Shown piece after piece: positions 11,301-23,302 of a stretch of DNA of 64,000 bases. The stretch is from NCBI RefSeq assembly GCF_018687715.1, contig NC_056758.1:10977501-11041500 (forward strand), written 5' to 3'. Position 1 is the stretch's first letter; each line of letters starts with the position of its first letter. Source of the DNA: Carya illinoinensis (taxonomy: Eukaryota > Streptophyta > Magnoliopsida > Fagales > Juglandaceae). A program made the translations under genes and the position numbers. The notes below the pieces were generated by a model. The model saw only the letters and a program-made list of their open reading frames with translations. It was not told the DNA's origin and searched no databases.

Positions 11301-13491
11301 ATGATTGAGAATAGCGGGCTGACAGTTTGGGTAGATGGCCTTTACGGTTCCTTAGATGGCTAGAGTTTATTTTTAAGAAGGGAAATGTAACGACCCAAGG
11401 GAGCCAAGCCACACTTGGCCCATATTCCAAAAGAACTAGTCAAGGTTACAATTGGAGCTCCTTTAAATCACCATAAAAGGCGAGAACTTCTTCTCCAGAA
11501 ACGTAGAATCTCATTCATTAGTTTTCTATTCTCAATGCAATATGGGATATTACAAGAAAAGTCACGAAGGTAGCTGGGTATTATTTCTTGTTTGGCTGCA
11601 GTTTTATTCCAAATTTTCCTATTTCAACATTAATAAAATATCTTCTTACTTGTAAAAGAAAAGTTTTATTCCAAATTGTTATATTTTGAAGTCCCTTTTG
11701 TAAGGCTGTAGGTCATAGAGGAAGACATGCATGGAAGATGTGCTTTCTAAGACTCCTAACTTGGGTAGGAGAAGACTCCTAGTTTCTTAGAAAAAGGACT
11801 CTTAAAAAGTAAAAAGTATATGCTAGATAAACTTTGTAATTTTCAGGATTCTTTAAGAGCCCCGTATGTACTATGTGCAGCCCTCAGTAGCTCTTGACAG
11901 ATAAGTTTTAGGACTTCATTTGTGCAGCTCTCATTCGCTCTTTAAACCAACTTATCTTCTAATTTCTACCGTAATTTTTTCTTTATAAATAGACGACATT
12001 AACAAATAAAACATAAAGAATCTCTTGACACCATTATTAAAAATTCCTTCCGAAAAATCGAAATTCTAGATTTGGGAGGAAATTCTTATTTTTCAAAATA
12101 TAGACTTGAGTTTTTGGGGTGTAACAGTTTTGGATAAAAACCAGACAGAATGACCATTTTAAAAAAAGGAGTAAATGTAATCATTAATAACTTTTTTGAG
12201 AAATTAGGGATTATTTTCCATTTTTCTTTTGTTTTCTAAAATATCTAAACAAATCAATAATTGAGATGGCTCAAAAATGTAAACCTTGTTAATCATTTTT
12301 ATTTCACATATTCCTTCTAAGTTCATTCGTAATTTTCTTTTACAGCCAAGGTCATTTGGGTTCGCAGGTACGAAGGATAAACGGGCAATCTCTACTCAGA
12401 GGGTAATGAATTCTTGCCATAACTGCTTGCGTTGCCTTTGATAGTTGTTTGGTTGTTTGTCTCTTCATCTATAATTGATTTATGCAACAACTTTTGTTTT
12501 TTTGAATCCTTTATTAACGTTCTCATAAGCATGTAGTTTTCTTTAGCCAAATGCGTAGACAGGCACACAATTTTCTTTAGTGAATCAATGACATAGGCAA
12601 GAACTTGGTTAAATTAAAAAATGAACACGTCTAGGTTATCCATTATTAATAACTCTGGAAGTATGTATGTTTTAAAAATGGATTTTACGTTTCCCTCTCC
12701 ATGACCTTTCTTATACCCATCTCCAGCGCTCCTCGTCGGAGTTAATCTCCCTACTCAATTCTTGTTACTTTCTTTGACTTTTCTCCTCCTCTGCTTTATG
12801 ATTTCTTGATGCTTCTCGTCAGAAATCTCCCACCTTTTCTTTACTTCTATTAGTCATCTTATTGGAAAACAGAGTTGATGTCTGGTGTAGGAGTTTTCGG
12901 GTGGAGTTGTCTTTTGTTTTTGCGAAGGAGGGCGGTAACTTAGAAGAGTAGGAGGGTTCTAAATCTATCTATCTTCAATCTTCGATGGCTTCTTGGGTGG
13001 CTGGGATGGTGGAGGATTGTTTCAAACATCCATGGAAAGTTAAACCGTAATCGTGAGGGAAGATTTCGTACCTTAAGATTGGACTTCAGAAGATTAAACC
13101 GTGTAGCACTCAATGGTTTGGTAAATAAATCCACAAGTTGATCTCGACTTGAAACAAATTTAACTTGAAGACATTTGTTCACCACCTGATCTCGTACAAA
13201 ATGGAAGTCGATTTCTATATGTTTCGTGCGTGCAGGAAACATTGGATTAGAAGACAAATAGGTTGCACCTATGTTGTCACACCATAACACTGGTGTTGAA
13301 GATGTAGTAATGCGTAACTCAGTCAGTAGTGTTTTCAACCATTGAATCTCTGCTGCAGCATTTGCCAGTGACTTATACTCAGCCTCCGTACTACTTCTGG
13401 CAACTGTTTGTTGCTGCTTACAGCTCCAAGAGATTAAGTTGTGGCCCAAAAATACACAATATGAGCCTACAGATCTTCAGTCATCATGATC

Positions 13492-13529
<38 letters not shown>

Positions 13530-16500
13530 CAGCATCCGAAAAACCATGAAGTGAAAATTTTAGACTTTTGCTAATATATAATCCATCTGAAATGGAGAAT
13601 TTAAGATAATGTAAAATTCGTTTAACCGACTGCCAATGTGGAGCACGTGGCTTGTGCATAAATTTGCTTAAGAAACTACTTTTGAGTTAATACATTCGAA
13701 GTGATGTGGAATTAGTTTTATGGTAATATTAGTCACTTCTGCATGCCTTTTTCAATGTTAATATGGATGGTTCGGGCATAAATATCGATGAAAGTCTTGA
13801 AGTAGTACAAAGTTTTTAGTCATTTCGAGAAAGATGCTTCAGTAGATCGGTTCTTTTTGTGTTTCCAGGTTACAGTTTTCAAGCAGCATGCTACTAAATT
13901 AGCTGCTCTTAATGCAAGGTTGATTGGTATCAAAGTCGGTGACTTCTGGTAAGGTCAATGAGTTTTGAGTTCTTGTTTTTTTCCTGCCCTTTTGTTGTAT
14001 AATGTATTCATATGTTATAGCTGAGTTTTTGTCTAGCTATGTCAGGGAAGGACTTCTTCTTGGCCAGCTCCTGGGAAACCGATTTACTGTCACATTGCGG
14101 TAAAGGGTTTTTCCCTGACGTTATATTTTCATTGGTACTTTCATTGGTCAACATATCATCATATCCACTCACTTCACTCATGTATCTTCTCAGAGGAGTT
14201 GTTGCAGATTCTGAAGATACCATCAAATTATCTTCAGATGCCCTGGGAAAGCTTGGATTTATCAACTACTTTGGTTTACAAGTACTTTCTTAATCTTCAC
14301 TTAAGTGTGTATTTTTTCTTTCTCTATTTTTATGTTGGATATGAAATTGAACAGATCGTGTTATAGAAGTATTGGTGATTAGTGCATACTAATTTTCGAG
14401 CTAAATGTCAATTAATATGCTTGAGGTAAATTAAACCTTTAAAATTTCTTTGAAGTTCCATTATGTGGCAAAGTCCACTATGAGTACACTTGTAAAAGAC
14501 TGGAAAATCATTGTCATCCAGTTATGTGCAGCCCGAGATGTCCTATGCCATGCACCTTATGTTTGTATAGTAGATGCAGGTTTTGTTTCTTGTTAAAATA
14601 ATTAATTTGAAATATGTGCGAATGAGTTCAGCGTTTTGGAAGTGGTTCTGTGCCAACTCACCTAATTGGGGCTACATTACTTCGAGGAGAGTGGAAGACT
14701 GCTATAAGCATGATTCTCGATCCAAGAGAAGGGGATATCCTTTTTATTTTATTTTATTTTTCTGTATCCTGTGAGGGGAACTTTGTCTACTCAACTCTTT
14801 CCAACTCACGAGGTTTGTTGCATGTTCTCAATTGCATTACAGGAGCAAGTGTTTTTCTTAACTTAGATTTCTAAATACAAAGAAATCCAATAGCAAAAGC
14901 ACGAGAATATTACAAAGAAAGTAATGACATTGAAGGGACTCTGAGGCAGTTACCTCGGCATTTGGTTGCAGAAAGGGCTATAGTAAGATTCCAACTTTCG
15001 TTGCCCATGCATATCTCTATTCTCGGATTATGCTAATATTTAATGGCCTAGGTTTTCATGACTTTCTTGTTTCCATTTTTTCTTCCTAGATAGGTATTAC
15101 CTCGTGTATACCATCTTGTGTAATTGGGCTATGCTTATTCTTATTAATACAATCGTTTACTTATAAAAAAAATAGTGTCTTGAGTACCACTTTCTGCTGA
15201 TTAGTTTCTTGTAGTCTAATTTGTTCATTATGTCAAGTCCTTTCCCTACCATATTTGCTGTATTCACTGCGTTGCCTGTTGGGTGCTTCCCCCATGTCTA
15301 TTTTGATTTTCATGCATTCTGCTTGATAGTCCAAAGAAAGATTCATGTTGGTCCTGATATTAGCTTGACATTTCTTGTTGTTGTCTCATACAGTTGCAGT
15401 GCTTGAAGAAATATCCTGGTAACCACTTGCATGCTCTGAAAGCTATTCCTAGGACATTGAGAATGATGTAAGTGGTTATTCCAGCATATGTTGGAATTTG
15501 CTTTTCCCAGTTGGTCTGGCCTTAACTAGAGTAAAAGTGCAGGTGGAGATCGATGGAATGCCTAAATTGACAGTATCTCATTTGCATGGGTATTAACATT
15601 ATGTTTGGCATTAGAAAATTGGGGGGAAAGGAGTGTGGTGGGAAAAGGGTTGGTGGGTGGATATCATGTTTATCCTTTGTTTAGTTGGGTACAAAGTGAG
15701 GGGAGGGAACTGAGATGGTACACACACGCGATGTATATGCTTTGAACTGGTATAAGTAATAGTCCAAGTTGGCTTTCTAAATGGATTAATATTTAATTGC
15801 TTATGTTAGCTAGCATAAAATTAAATACCTGGAGCTGTAATCGAGCCGAGTTTGAGCAGGTAGTGCTTGGTCAAACTCGACTCAATTATTAAAAAAATAG
15901 GCTCGAGTTTGACTCAAATTTGAATTGAGTTTTTTTGGATGCTCAAACTCTACTCAAATAAGACATTCTCATGTTCAAACTCGACAAAAATAAAGTCAGC
16001 GGCCCGACTAGACTTGTTTATCTTTTTTTTTTTTTGGAAAAAATTAATTTTAAAATAAAAAAATAAAGTAAAAGAATATTGTTATTCACCATTTACAATT
16101 AAATACAAATTTATTCTTCAATCACAATTATTGACAAATATGATTAAATTGCTAAAGACTGGCTATTTGGCTCTTATCCAACTCTAATAAATTATGCTTG
16201 TATAACAAATCAGTATATTTATAATATTTATATAACTATACTCATAAATTAGTGAATTATATATACTCAAATATGTTCATCATAATAATTTTTTTATCAG
16301 TATTCATAATAACTACTATATATACCATATATATGGTGAACTATATTTATATATAATGTGATGTATTTTATATGTTAATATATATATTCGTATGCTAATA
16401 TATGAGCGAGCTAACAAGTTGAGCTGAGCTTTATATGAGCATTTTCACGAACTTTAATTGAGTCGGGTGAGTTTTATACGAGTATGTATTATTTAATAAT

Positions 16501-19301
16501 CGAGTCTATTTTTTTTTTTTGCAAACAGCCTATTTAATAATCAAATGGAGTCGAATCCGAGTTTAATTGAGCCAAATTCGAGCTGCCTATCGAGTAGTAT
16601 TGTTTATTTTCAGCCCTATCAATACCCACGATTTTTGAGCTTTTGGTCATGGTCTTTCTGTTATATTTTAATTCAACCATATACTTCTATTTGATTATGG
16701 CTATCGAATATCATGGATGTGTATATTTAGTTTAAACTTTATGTAATTTTTTGAGTAATTAATTTTCATGTTGCATAATCCTCTAATAAATTGAGGTAAT
16801 AGGCTAAATAAATTACCATCTTTCTTTTTAAACCACTTTTTTATTGTATTTAATATTTTTTTGTTATTATATATCATTTTTAAAAATGTGTAAATTACTT
16901 GAATTAAGCATGCCCCACTCTAGATAGCATTTGTGCTTAAGTGTGCCTAGTGCTTTCACCAACTTTGAGACACTTGCACGTGCGCACACACATACAAATG
17001 CACACACAAGCAGAAGCTTAAATGAAGAGAGGTGAGAGAATCATATTTTGATTTGTAACTTTTGGTAATGCATGCTGCCTAATTGTTCAGGTATGTACAT
17101 AGTTACCAAAGCTATCTGTGGAATCATGCGGCAAGTATGAGGGTGCAAAAATATGGTATGCTGTCATCTGTATATTTGGACTATAATTTTCTAATTCTTT
17201 CTTTGTCCATTGCTATGCTACCTTTTCATCATTTTCATTGCCTAGGCGACTTTCATTTAAAAATATTCTTCAATTTTATTCAACCATGTGGCAGGAAGTA
17301 ATCAAGTTGTGTTGGGGGACTTGGTATATCGTAAAGGAGATGATACTGAAAAGGTGACAGGACATGTCAATCCTGAATGTGAAGATGACAACCATAACAA
17401 TGTATATGATTCTAGTAATCCAGATGAAATTTCTGAAACAGATGTTCCTGAAGAAAGAAATGACCTTATAAAGGTTTGATGTTCTATCATGGGTATTTGA
17501 TAATTTAAAGTTTTATGCCACTAACACCTAACCTATCCATTTGGTTGTGCTTCTAGTAGCATCTCCTCTGGTTCAGTTTAGGATTGTTTTTTTTCCTCTT
17601 ATTATATATAGTATTCTATAACAATGCAATCCCTTGATGTCCGTTATTTTTTGGATGCCAAACAATTGAAATTCTATTCTCTCTCTCTCTCTCTCTCTAT
17701 TGGTACTTGGAGCCCAGAACAAAGTCCTGACTAATCCCGGGCATGCACAAGCCCTTGGCAAGGAGTTTGTCGTAAGTGCACCTTGGGTTATTTAATTTGA
17801 GGAAGCACGGTCATATTGTTATGGATTGGTGTTTTATGTGTAAGAAGTATGGAGAATCTGTGGATCATTTATTTTTGCATTGTGAGGTGGCAAGGGCTTT
17901 GTGGGATGGAGTTTTTATTAGAACAGGGTTGGCTTGGGTGATGCCTTAGAGACTGGTTGATCTTCTTGCGTGTTGGAATGGGCTATATGGTTGCTCTCAA
18001 GTGGATGCAGCTTGGAAGATGGTTCCTTTGTGTCATATGTGGTGTATATTGTTGGAAAGGAATGAGCAGTGTTTCAATGATAAGGAGTGTACTTTGGAGG
18101 AACCTTGGTATTTTTTTGCACTCTTTATTGCTTTGGTTTTCTGCTTTAGTGATTAACGGAGCTTCTGCTCATGAATTTTTGTTGTCATTTTCCTCTTAGA
18201 ATGTATTTAGGTGTTTTCTTTCGTATACTTCTTGTGTACATAGGCATCGCCTTTTTCATTCAATTTAATAAAATTGTCTTTCTTATGAAAAAAAAAAAAA
18301 AGTATACTCTAAGTACAAGTATTTAATCTCATTTTGACTCATGGAAGCTAAATGTGATGGTATTCTGGTGGTTATGGCATCGATTATTCGTCTGATTATA
18401 TCACTGTTTATATGATTAATAATAGTCGAGGATATTAAGAGAGCTTTGTTTCTACACATTTGTCAGGTTGTAACAACTGAAGATATTGTTACTGGAAATT
18501 ATACAATTGAAGATGTTGTCCTCCCTATGCCTGGGTGAGGAAGGCTAACATTTGTCACTTGGTTTGACAGAGTCCTAGTTGTTTTCACTCTTTTGTGACT
18601 CATCTGTTGGTTGTTTTGGCAGTTCTAGGGTAGTTTATCCAAATAATAGCGTTGCCAGTGTGTACCATGATTTGGCGAAGAAGGTCAGTTATATTTCACT
18701 GATATTATTCTTATAATACAGTTTTATCTTTAGCTGTTTAATCTTTTATGATGTCTTGTTGCTTGTGAATGGTATAGTATTTGAGCATTTGGGCTGGCAT
18801 ATCAACAGATTACTTGCTTATTGCGGGCCTATTTTTGGTTTGTCTTCGAAACAAAACTCTTCTGGGCCTTGTGACTTTTATAATAGAAACATACTGCCAG
18901 ACCTGGTTTTATTAAGATATTAATAGGTTTACAAAAGCTTTACCTGATATACATGTTAATGATCCTCCAATTTAGTTAAGTATGGAACCGGTAAGAACAA
19001 AGAAAAAAACTTTGATCTTAGCTAGCCAGAAGGCCGAGAATGGGGTTGTGGGCCATAACCTATAAGGACAAAGTAATTAACTGATATATTCTAAAGATGC
19101 ATAGAATGTAATAAATGTCTGACTACAGCAAGCCAACCAAGAGGTGTCTGATTGTAATTAAACGTTATGCTGTATTAAGACCATTTCTCCGGTTAATTGT
19201 TGTTGACTGTATTGATCAGGATGCTATCAGCTTGACGGAAAGTGTACATAGTGTCAAGTAGGTGCCAAAAACACTCCTATTCTCAGTGAATCACCCTCCT
19301 T

Positions 19302-19368
<67 letters not shown>

Positions 19369-21034
19369 CACACACTTTGTTTTATTAGTGTTAGTTCTTA
19401 TTGGAGTTATGTACATGGGTGATTTTAGGGAATTCTCAATAACGAATATGACAGGAAGTTATAGACGGGTGTTTCAAAAACCAGTTGACTTTGAATGGTA
19501 TGCCCTTGTAGTTTCCGAGATGAAAATCACAACTATTGATTTTCAGATACAATTGTACACCCAAAGCTTTCTTTTCCATTTTTGCAGGGAATTGCTTGAA
19601 TATACTGATGGTGATATACCATTAGTGGAGACAGATTTGGACAAAATTGCTGACTATAAACCTCTAAAGATGGTTCGAGTTGAGGACCCTGCTGATGGAA
19701 ATGAGGACAAAATTGATTGTGTAAAACAAGCAGTGAGGGTTGAAGATGATGATGAGGCAGAGGATGCAGGGGAAGAATGTTTGCCAAATATTGAATCTAA
19801 TTCTCAGAAAGCCCAGATGGCCCTGAAGTTGAGCTTTACCCTGCCTTCTTCCTGTTACGCAACGATGGCAATAAGAGAGCTTCTTAAGACCTCAACATCT
19901 GTATGTACTTCATTGCAAGTTTTCATATCTGCCAATGTGCCTCTTTATATTACTACTTTATGACTAGGGGAAACTAAGAGTCATCTTTCCAATCTACCAA
20001 AAGGGCCATATATATTTGATATGCCAGGTTGCATATACAGTGTGTAAAAAGCTCATTCAGGGTTAATGCCATGGTGTAGATATTGGGGTCTTGTACCTAG
20101 CTTGTGTATGTATGGTGTTGAACTGTCGTATGGTATTGTGTGATACCCTATGATGGAATGGCCCAACAAGGATATCAGGAATTTAAGGGTGGAAGATTGT
20201 GATACCCCATGCTTGTGATGAGCGTAGGTAGTGTATGGGATTTCACACTGTTTGGAAGAGATTTTTTTTTTTTTTTTTTTAATAATTTTTAATTTTTTTT
20301 TAATGATGGGGGAACCACCCAATGATACAGCCCTTAGGACTCACCCATGGAACCTAAACCCCCGGAGAGACTATCATAGCAACCCACTGCCATGGCCTCC
20401 CACTTATATAGCAGTTTGACCCTAGGGAATCGAACCTGTGACATGGGGCTCATGCACACAAGTTCGCCCTTACCACTTGGCTTACCCATAGGTGGGTACT
20501 TGTTTTCTTGATTCCTGTTCTTAGCTAAGAAATTATCATGCAAAAACTCACCTTATAAGGAACTCACCTTGCTCTTTATAATGATCCAATGGAGCTCCAA
20601 TTGTACCATTAATTAGTCTTTTTGGAGTAGGACCCAAATGTGGCTTGGGCTTCACTTGGAGCGTTACATATTGAAACCTAGCCTAGCCTATATACTTTAC
20701 TAACAACAATTCTGGCTGCTATCCATCTTAAATTGGTGAAAATATTATTTCTCACCCAACTAAGTCATGCAGGGAATATTCAATACACACCACTCCTGTC
20801 ATTGTATGCGGGTTGATATAGTGGTACGGTAAATTAACTAATCCAGGATCAACCCAAATTCAAATCCATTTGAAAGCTGATCTTCAACTAGATCTGGATA
20901 TCTCAAACTGAACTGTACTCGGACCAAACCATTGCTAATGCTAATCTGGTTGATTTTGAGTAGCCAGCTTTACATGCACATTTGTAACTTGTTATTTTCT
21001 GCTGCAGGTTGCATTTCACAAAACGTTGAACTAG
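8323..21034 (+). CDS. PUS7: tRNA pseudouridine synthase, TruD/PUS7 family (20 exons)
   Basis: Converts U to pseudouridine in tRNA (position 13) and, in yeast, also in pre-tRNA(Tyr) and U2 snRNA; expected in nucleus or cytosol. Exons: 8323-8411, 9071-9149, 9266-9466, 10007-10221, 10532-10604, 12346-12402, 13869-13948, 14037-14099, 14194-14281, 14632-14734, 14879-14982, 15394-15467, 17091-17155, 17295-17473, 18467-18534, 18623-18683, 19220-19257, 19429-19497, 19588-19900, 21008-21034. All phases join and give 681 residues, near the usual 660-720. The N-terminus ([21 protein letters not shown]) is the TruD substrate-binding start. [10 protein letters not shown] (residues 224-233) is the signature motif with catalytic Asp230. 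NYFGLQRFGSG (310-320) and HSYQSYLWN (412-420) are conserved core motifs. An acidic plant-type segment lies near residues 600-630. The start is the first Met in frame. Introns are GT-AG except intron 10. No exon is damaged, despite many intronic transposons. Confidence 0.93.
9716..9741 (+). repeat. Poly(G) tract of 26 in intron 3 of the PUS7-like gene
   Basis: An uninterrupted run of 26 G preceded by a T-rich tract. It lies in an intron, so the protein is unaffected. Such runs can form G-quadruplexes and are prone to length errors in sequencing. Confidence 0.95.
11386..11554 (+). mobile_element. Short solo-LTR-like repeat (169 bp) in intron 5
   Basis: Begins TGTAACGACCCAAGGGAGCC and ends GGGATATTACA, so it has the TG...CA ends of an LTR. 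The flanking five bases are GGAAA on the left and AGAAA on the right, a 4/5 match to a target duplication. A related copy lies inverted at 20198-20668; both share the ACAATTGGAGCTCC core. The size suits a TRIM-type element. There is no coding capacity. Confidence 0.55.
12940..13659 (-). pseudogene. Ty1/copia polyprotein C-terminus (RT end and RNase H) in intron 6
   Basis: On the minus strand, [20 protein letters not shown] and FSDADW mark the RT-RNase H connection. They are followed by the RNase H segments [50 protein letters not shown] and [14 protein letters not shown], the standard end of copia pol. A run of 34 C (G on the coding strand) interrupts the frame directly after DADW. Gag, integrase and LTRs are not visible, so this is a fragment. 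It is antisense to the host gene and wholly intronic. Confidence 0.9.
13493..13526 (+). repeat. Poly(C) tract of 34 inside the copia remnant
   Basis: An uninterrupted run of 34 C. On the copia coding strand it is poly(G), positioned at the tryptophan-glycine codons of the DADWGG-type motif. It probably grew by slippage at GG-rich codons after the element died. Confidence 0.95.
14735..14878 (+). other. U12-type AT-AC intron (intron 10 of the PUS7-like gene)
   Basis: The 144-bp intron begins ATATCCTTTT, a perfect match to the U12 5' splice-site consensus. It contains TTTCTTAAC at 14854-14862 (8/9 to the U12 branch consensus TTCCTTAAC) and ends AC at 14877-14878, about 17 nt from the branch A. 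Exon 10 ends GAA-GGG-G and exon 11 starts AA-AGA-AAT, giving the conserved reading REGERN...IAKAREYYK. No GT-AG pair at this place restores the frame. Splicing would need the minor (U11/U12) spliceosome. Confidence 0.9.
15830..16618. mobile_element. Non-autonomous hAT-like element in intron 12 (789 bp)
   Basis: The left end TGGAGCTGTAATCGAGCC and the right end (complement TAGGGCTGAAAATAAACA) are degenerate terminal inverted repeats. Both subterminal regions are rich in TCGAG/CTCGA motifs and the centre is AT-rich. The flanking 8-mers are TAAATACC (15822-15829) and TCAATACC (16619-16626), 7/8 identical, as expected for an old hAT target duplication. No transposase is encoded. Confidence 0.75.
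17770..18301 (+). mobile_element. 5'-truncated LINE 3' end in intron 14
   Basis: A zf-RVT segment is readable from 17821 ([18 protein letters not shown], with the CxxC and HxxxxC pairs). It is followed by decayed frames, a 3' UTR with AATAAAA and a poly(A) tail (18288-18301). This is a typical dead-on-arrival LINE insertion, in sense orientation to the host gene. The left boundary is approximate. Confidence 0.8.
19306..19366 (+). repeat. (CT)n microsatellite in intron 17
   Basis: An uninterrupted dinucleotide run of about 61 bp directly upstream of exon 18 (19429). It may add to the polypyrimidine environment of that acceptor, but is more than 60 bp from it. Confidence 0.95.
20198..20668 (-). 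mobile_element. Solo-LTR-like repeat in intron 19, interrupted by a SINE
   Basis: On the minus strand it begins TGTAACGCTCCAAGTGAAGC at 20668 and continues through ACAATTGGAGCTCC, matching the repeat at 11386-11554. At the other end it reaches the complement of TGTGATACCCCATG at 20198. The SINE at 20262-20500 lies inside it. A target duplication is not evident, so the outer limit at 20198 is a guess from the TG...CA rule. Confidence 0.5.
20262..20500 (-). mobile_element. tRNA-derived SINE
   Basis: The minus strand contains an A-box-like TAAGCCAAGTGG (20473-20484) and a B box GGTTCGATTCC (20426-20436), spaced as in RNA polymerase III promoters. A body of about 150 bp follows, ending in an A-rich tail (T-rich on the + strand, 20262-20300). 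It lies in intron 19, antisense to the host gene. Flanking duplications were not found by eye. Confidence 0.7.
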
Positions 21035-22517
21035 TGGCACATTGTTGCCCGGTTTATGAGAATCCTACTGATGGTTTTGTAACGGACCAAGTACTAACTT
21101 TTATATGTCAAGGACGAACTAGGAAAGGAGGAGAAAACAAGGGACACTCCGCAATGCGTTACAGATTTTACACTTGTATGTGTTTTCCTTTTTGTTTTAG
21201 GATTTAATCCTCTTGATGTTCGCTGGGTTCATGCATTCACTTGTGACAGCAAAACTGAGCTATGCATTCCTTATTAATAACCTATTTGGAGCCTGGGAGT
21301 GGAGGAACCGATGGACAGTTTTCCAGATGATTTCGCATTTTTTTATTATTTATTTATATACCCATCTTTGTTCCTGTCGATTTTGTTGTTCTTACCATGA
21401 CGTGTAGACCTTCCAGGCATTCATTGTAGATTAGTTTTGTCTGGAGGCTTGCCGAAAGTAACGAGTTCATCTGCAAGAAGTTAGTGAGAAACAGATGTTG
21501 CTTGGTGAGATAGTTTTATATGTTCTTTCATGATTACGTAATTATGGTTTCAAGGCGAGCCATGAACTCTTAAGTTATAACCAGAAACAACCTCTCATAT
21601 TGAAGCACTGAAGGCATAAAAACATTATTAAATGGCTCAAGGAAAGTGTCCTGGCGGAGTTTCGCAACCGAATTTGTTCGGTTTCTCGGAGTCATTGGAC
21701 TCAGGGATCAAGATGAAGAAAATTATTTTCATCAAGTTAAAAAATGGTACAATGCTCTGTTTTTATATTAATTGCAAACAGATCATGAACTAATTTAACT
21801 AACTGCCTGGGCAGCCTAGTTAGAATTGCCCAGCACAAGACCTAAAGCCCCTGTACAACCACCAATATCATGAACTTAGAAGTAATTTACAATTAGAACA
21901 ATAACGTAAGCAATCATTCATAAACAACTCTTTGCCAAAAACCCTTTTCATTGCGATGACCAATTCGAATGCAATCTTCCATTTTGAAACGGAAATGAGG
22001 AAAAATGGACCCTAAGTCACGCCAGTCATGGTGGTCAAAAAAAGTGGCATGAATGCTGAACATGCACCGGCCTCCATATAGATTGTAACAGCAAGAGGTT
22101 TGTAATAAATGTCCTTTTCAACAACTCGTAGCGCAAGTTGCACAAGACTTTGCTCAACCATTTAATTATATATTTTGCCCCACTAGCTTGTGCTTGGGAT
22201 CATAGTCTGACCAAATTGAACTAGATTGTCAGATAGAAATTGATCATTTCAAGATTTGCCAAAATGTCGCCATTTAAGGCCCGGAATTTCATCATTTTGA
22301 CAATTAGAAATGCTAAAGCGACAAACGGGGATTCCAACAGTGATATTTTTGAATTAAGGTAGTAATTTTTAATGTTATTGTGATTTTTATTTTTATTTTT
22401 AAAAAACATTTAAAAGCATTAAAAAAATACATTGAAAAAAAAAATTGCCCAGTCGGGATCGCCATGTGTGTGTGGCTAGCTGTAGAGCCACTATTTTTAC
22501 AATAAAAAACTCTATGT

Positions 22518-22632
22518 CCAGTTCTTTTTACGTACTCTTTATGGACTCTATTATTGTAATTGATTACGTCACTTTTTTTTATATGAAAAAAATATTTTAA
22601 TTAATTATATTAATAGAGTGTATAAAAAATAT
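22518..22632. repeat. Partial MITE, family A
   Basis: Shares the TTAATTATATTAATAGAGTG core with the longer copy at 50080-50241. AT-rich and non-coding. Confidence 0.45.
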
Positions 22633-23302
22633 TTCCCTCCTTAATCTTATTTTGAACTATGAGTCGATGACAACTCACCAAAAAAAAAAAAAAATTAGAA
22701 AAAGAAAAGGACAACCATCCGTATAGGTTGTGCATGTGTCCTTCACATATACATAAATAAGGCAGTAGTACTGGACCTCCATGCATGAGATCATCCAGCT
22801 AGCTAGATGTTTAACTGTTCAACCTATATACCCTTTTTCACGCAAATAATTTATCAAGGCTTCATACTCAGAATTCATTAGCCTTAAAAAGGCATGTGTA
22901 CATATATATATAGGAAGGAGAATTCTCCACGTACCTCATGCTAATCAAATGAGATCCAATAGTACGTACGCATGCACGCACTTAATATTGATCATTAATT
23001 AAACAGAGACTTGGAAATTATAATGTTGTTCCATCCTGCAGCCTGCCATCATGTGCATGTTCAAAACCTGCAAGCATTTGACCAACTGTCCTTACAAATC
23101 TTCGTTAATGCAATCTTTAATTCTCACTCATGTCAGAATTATGATCAAAACTCAAAATTAGTAGCAGCTTACAAAATATAAACTAATGTTAAATATAGTT
23201 TTAAAGGGGAAGTTTTCACGTGTATATTTTAGAAAGAAGTGGAGTTCATGAACATTAAAAAATAAAATTTTTCATATAAATCTAAAATTTATCTATTTTT
23301 TT

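Noticed and set aside
17670..17700. (CT)n in intron 14
   Set aside because: Ordinary microsatellite, too short to list separately.
19262..19963. 233-codon open frame starting in intron 17
   Set aside because: It runs from intron through exon 18 and exon 19 with CT-repeat codons. Only 19429-19497 and 19588-19900 are coding.
20426..20484. tRNA gene
   Set aside because: A and B boxes are present but there is no cloverleaf, and an A-rich tail follows. It is a SINE.
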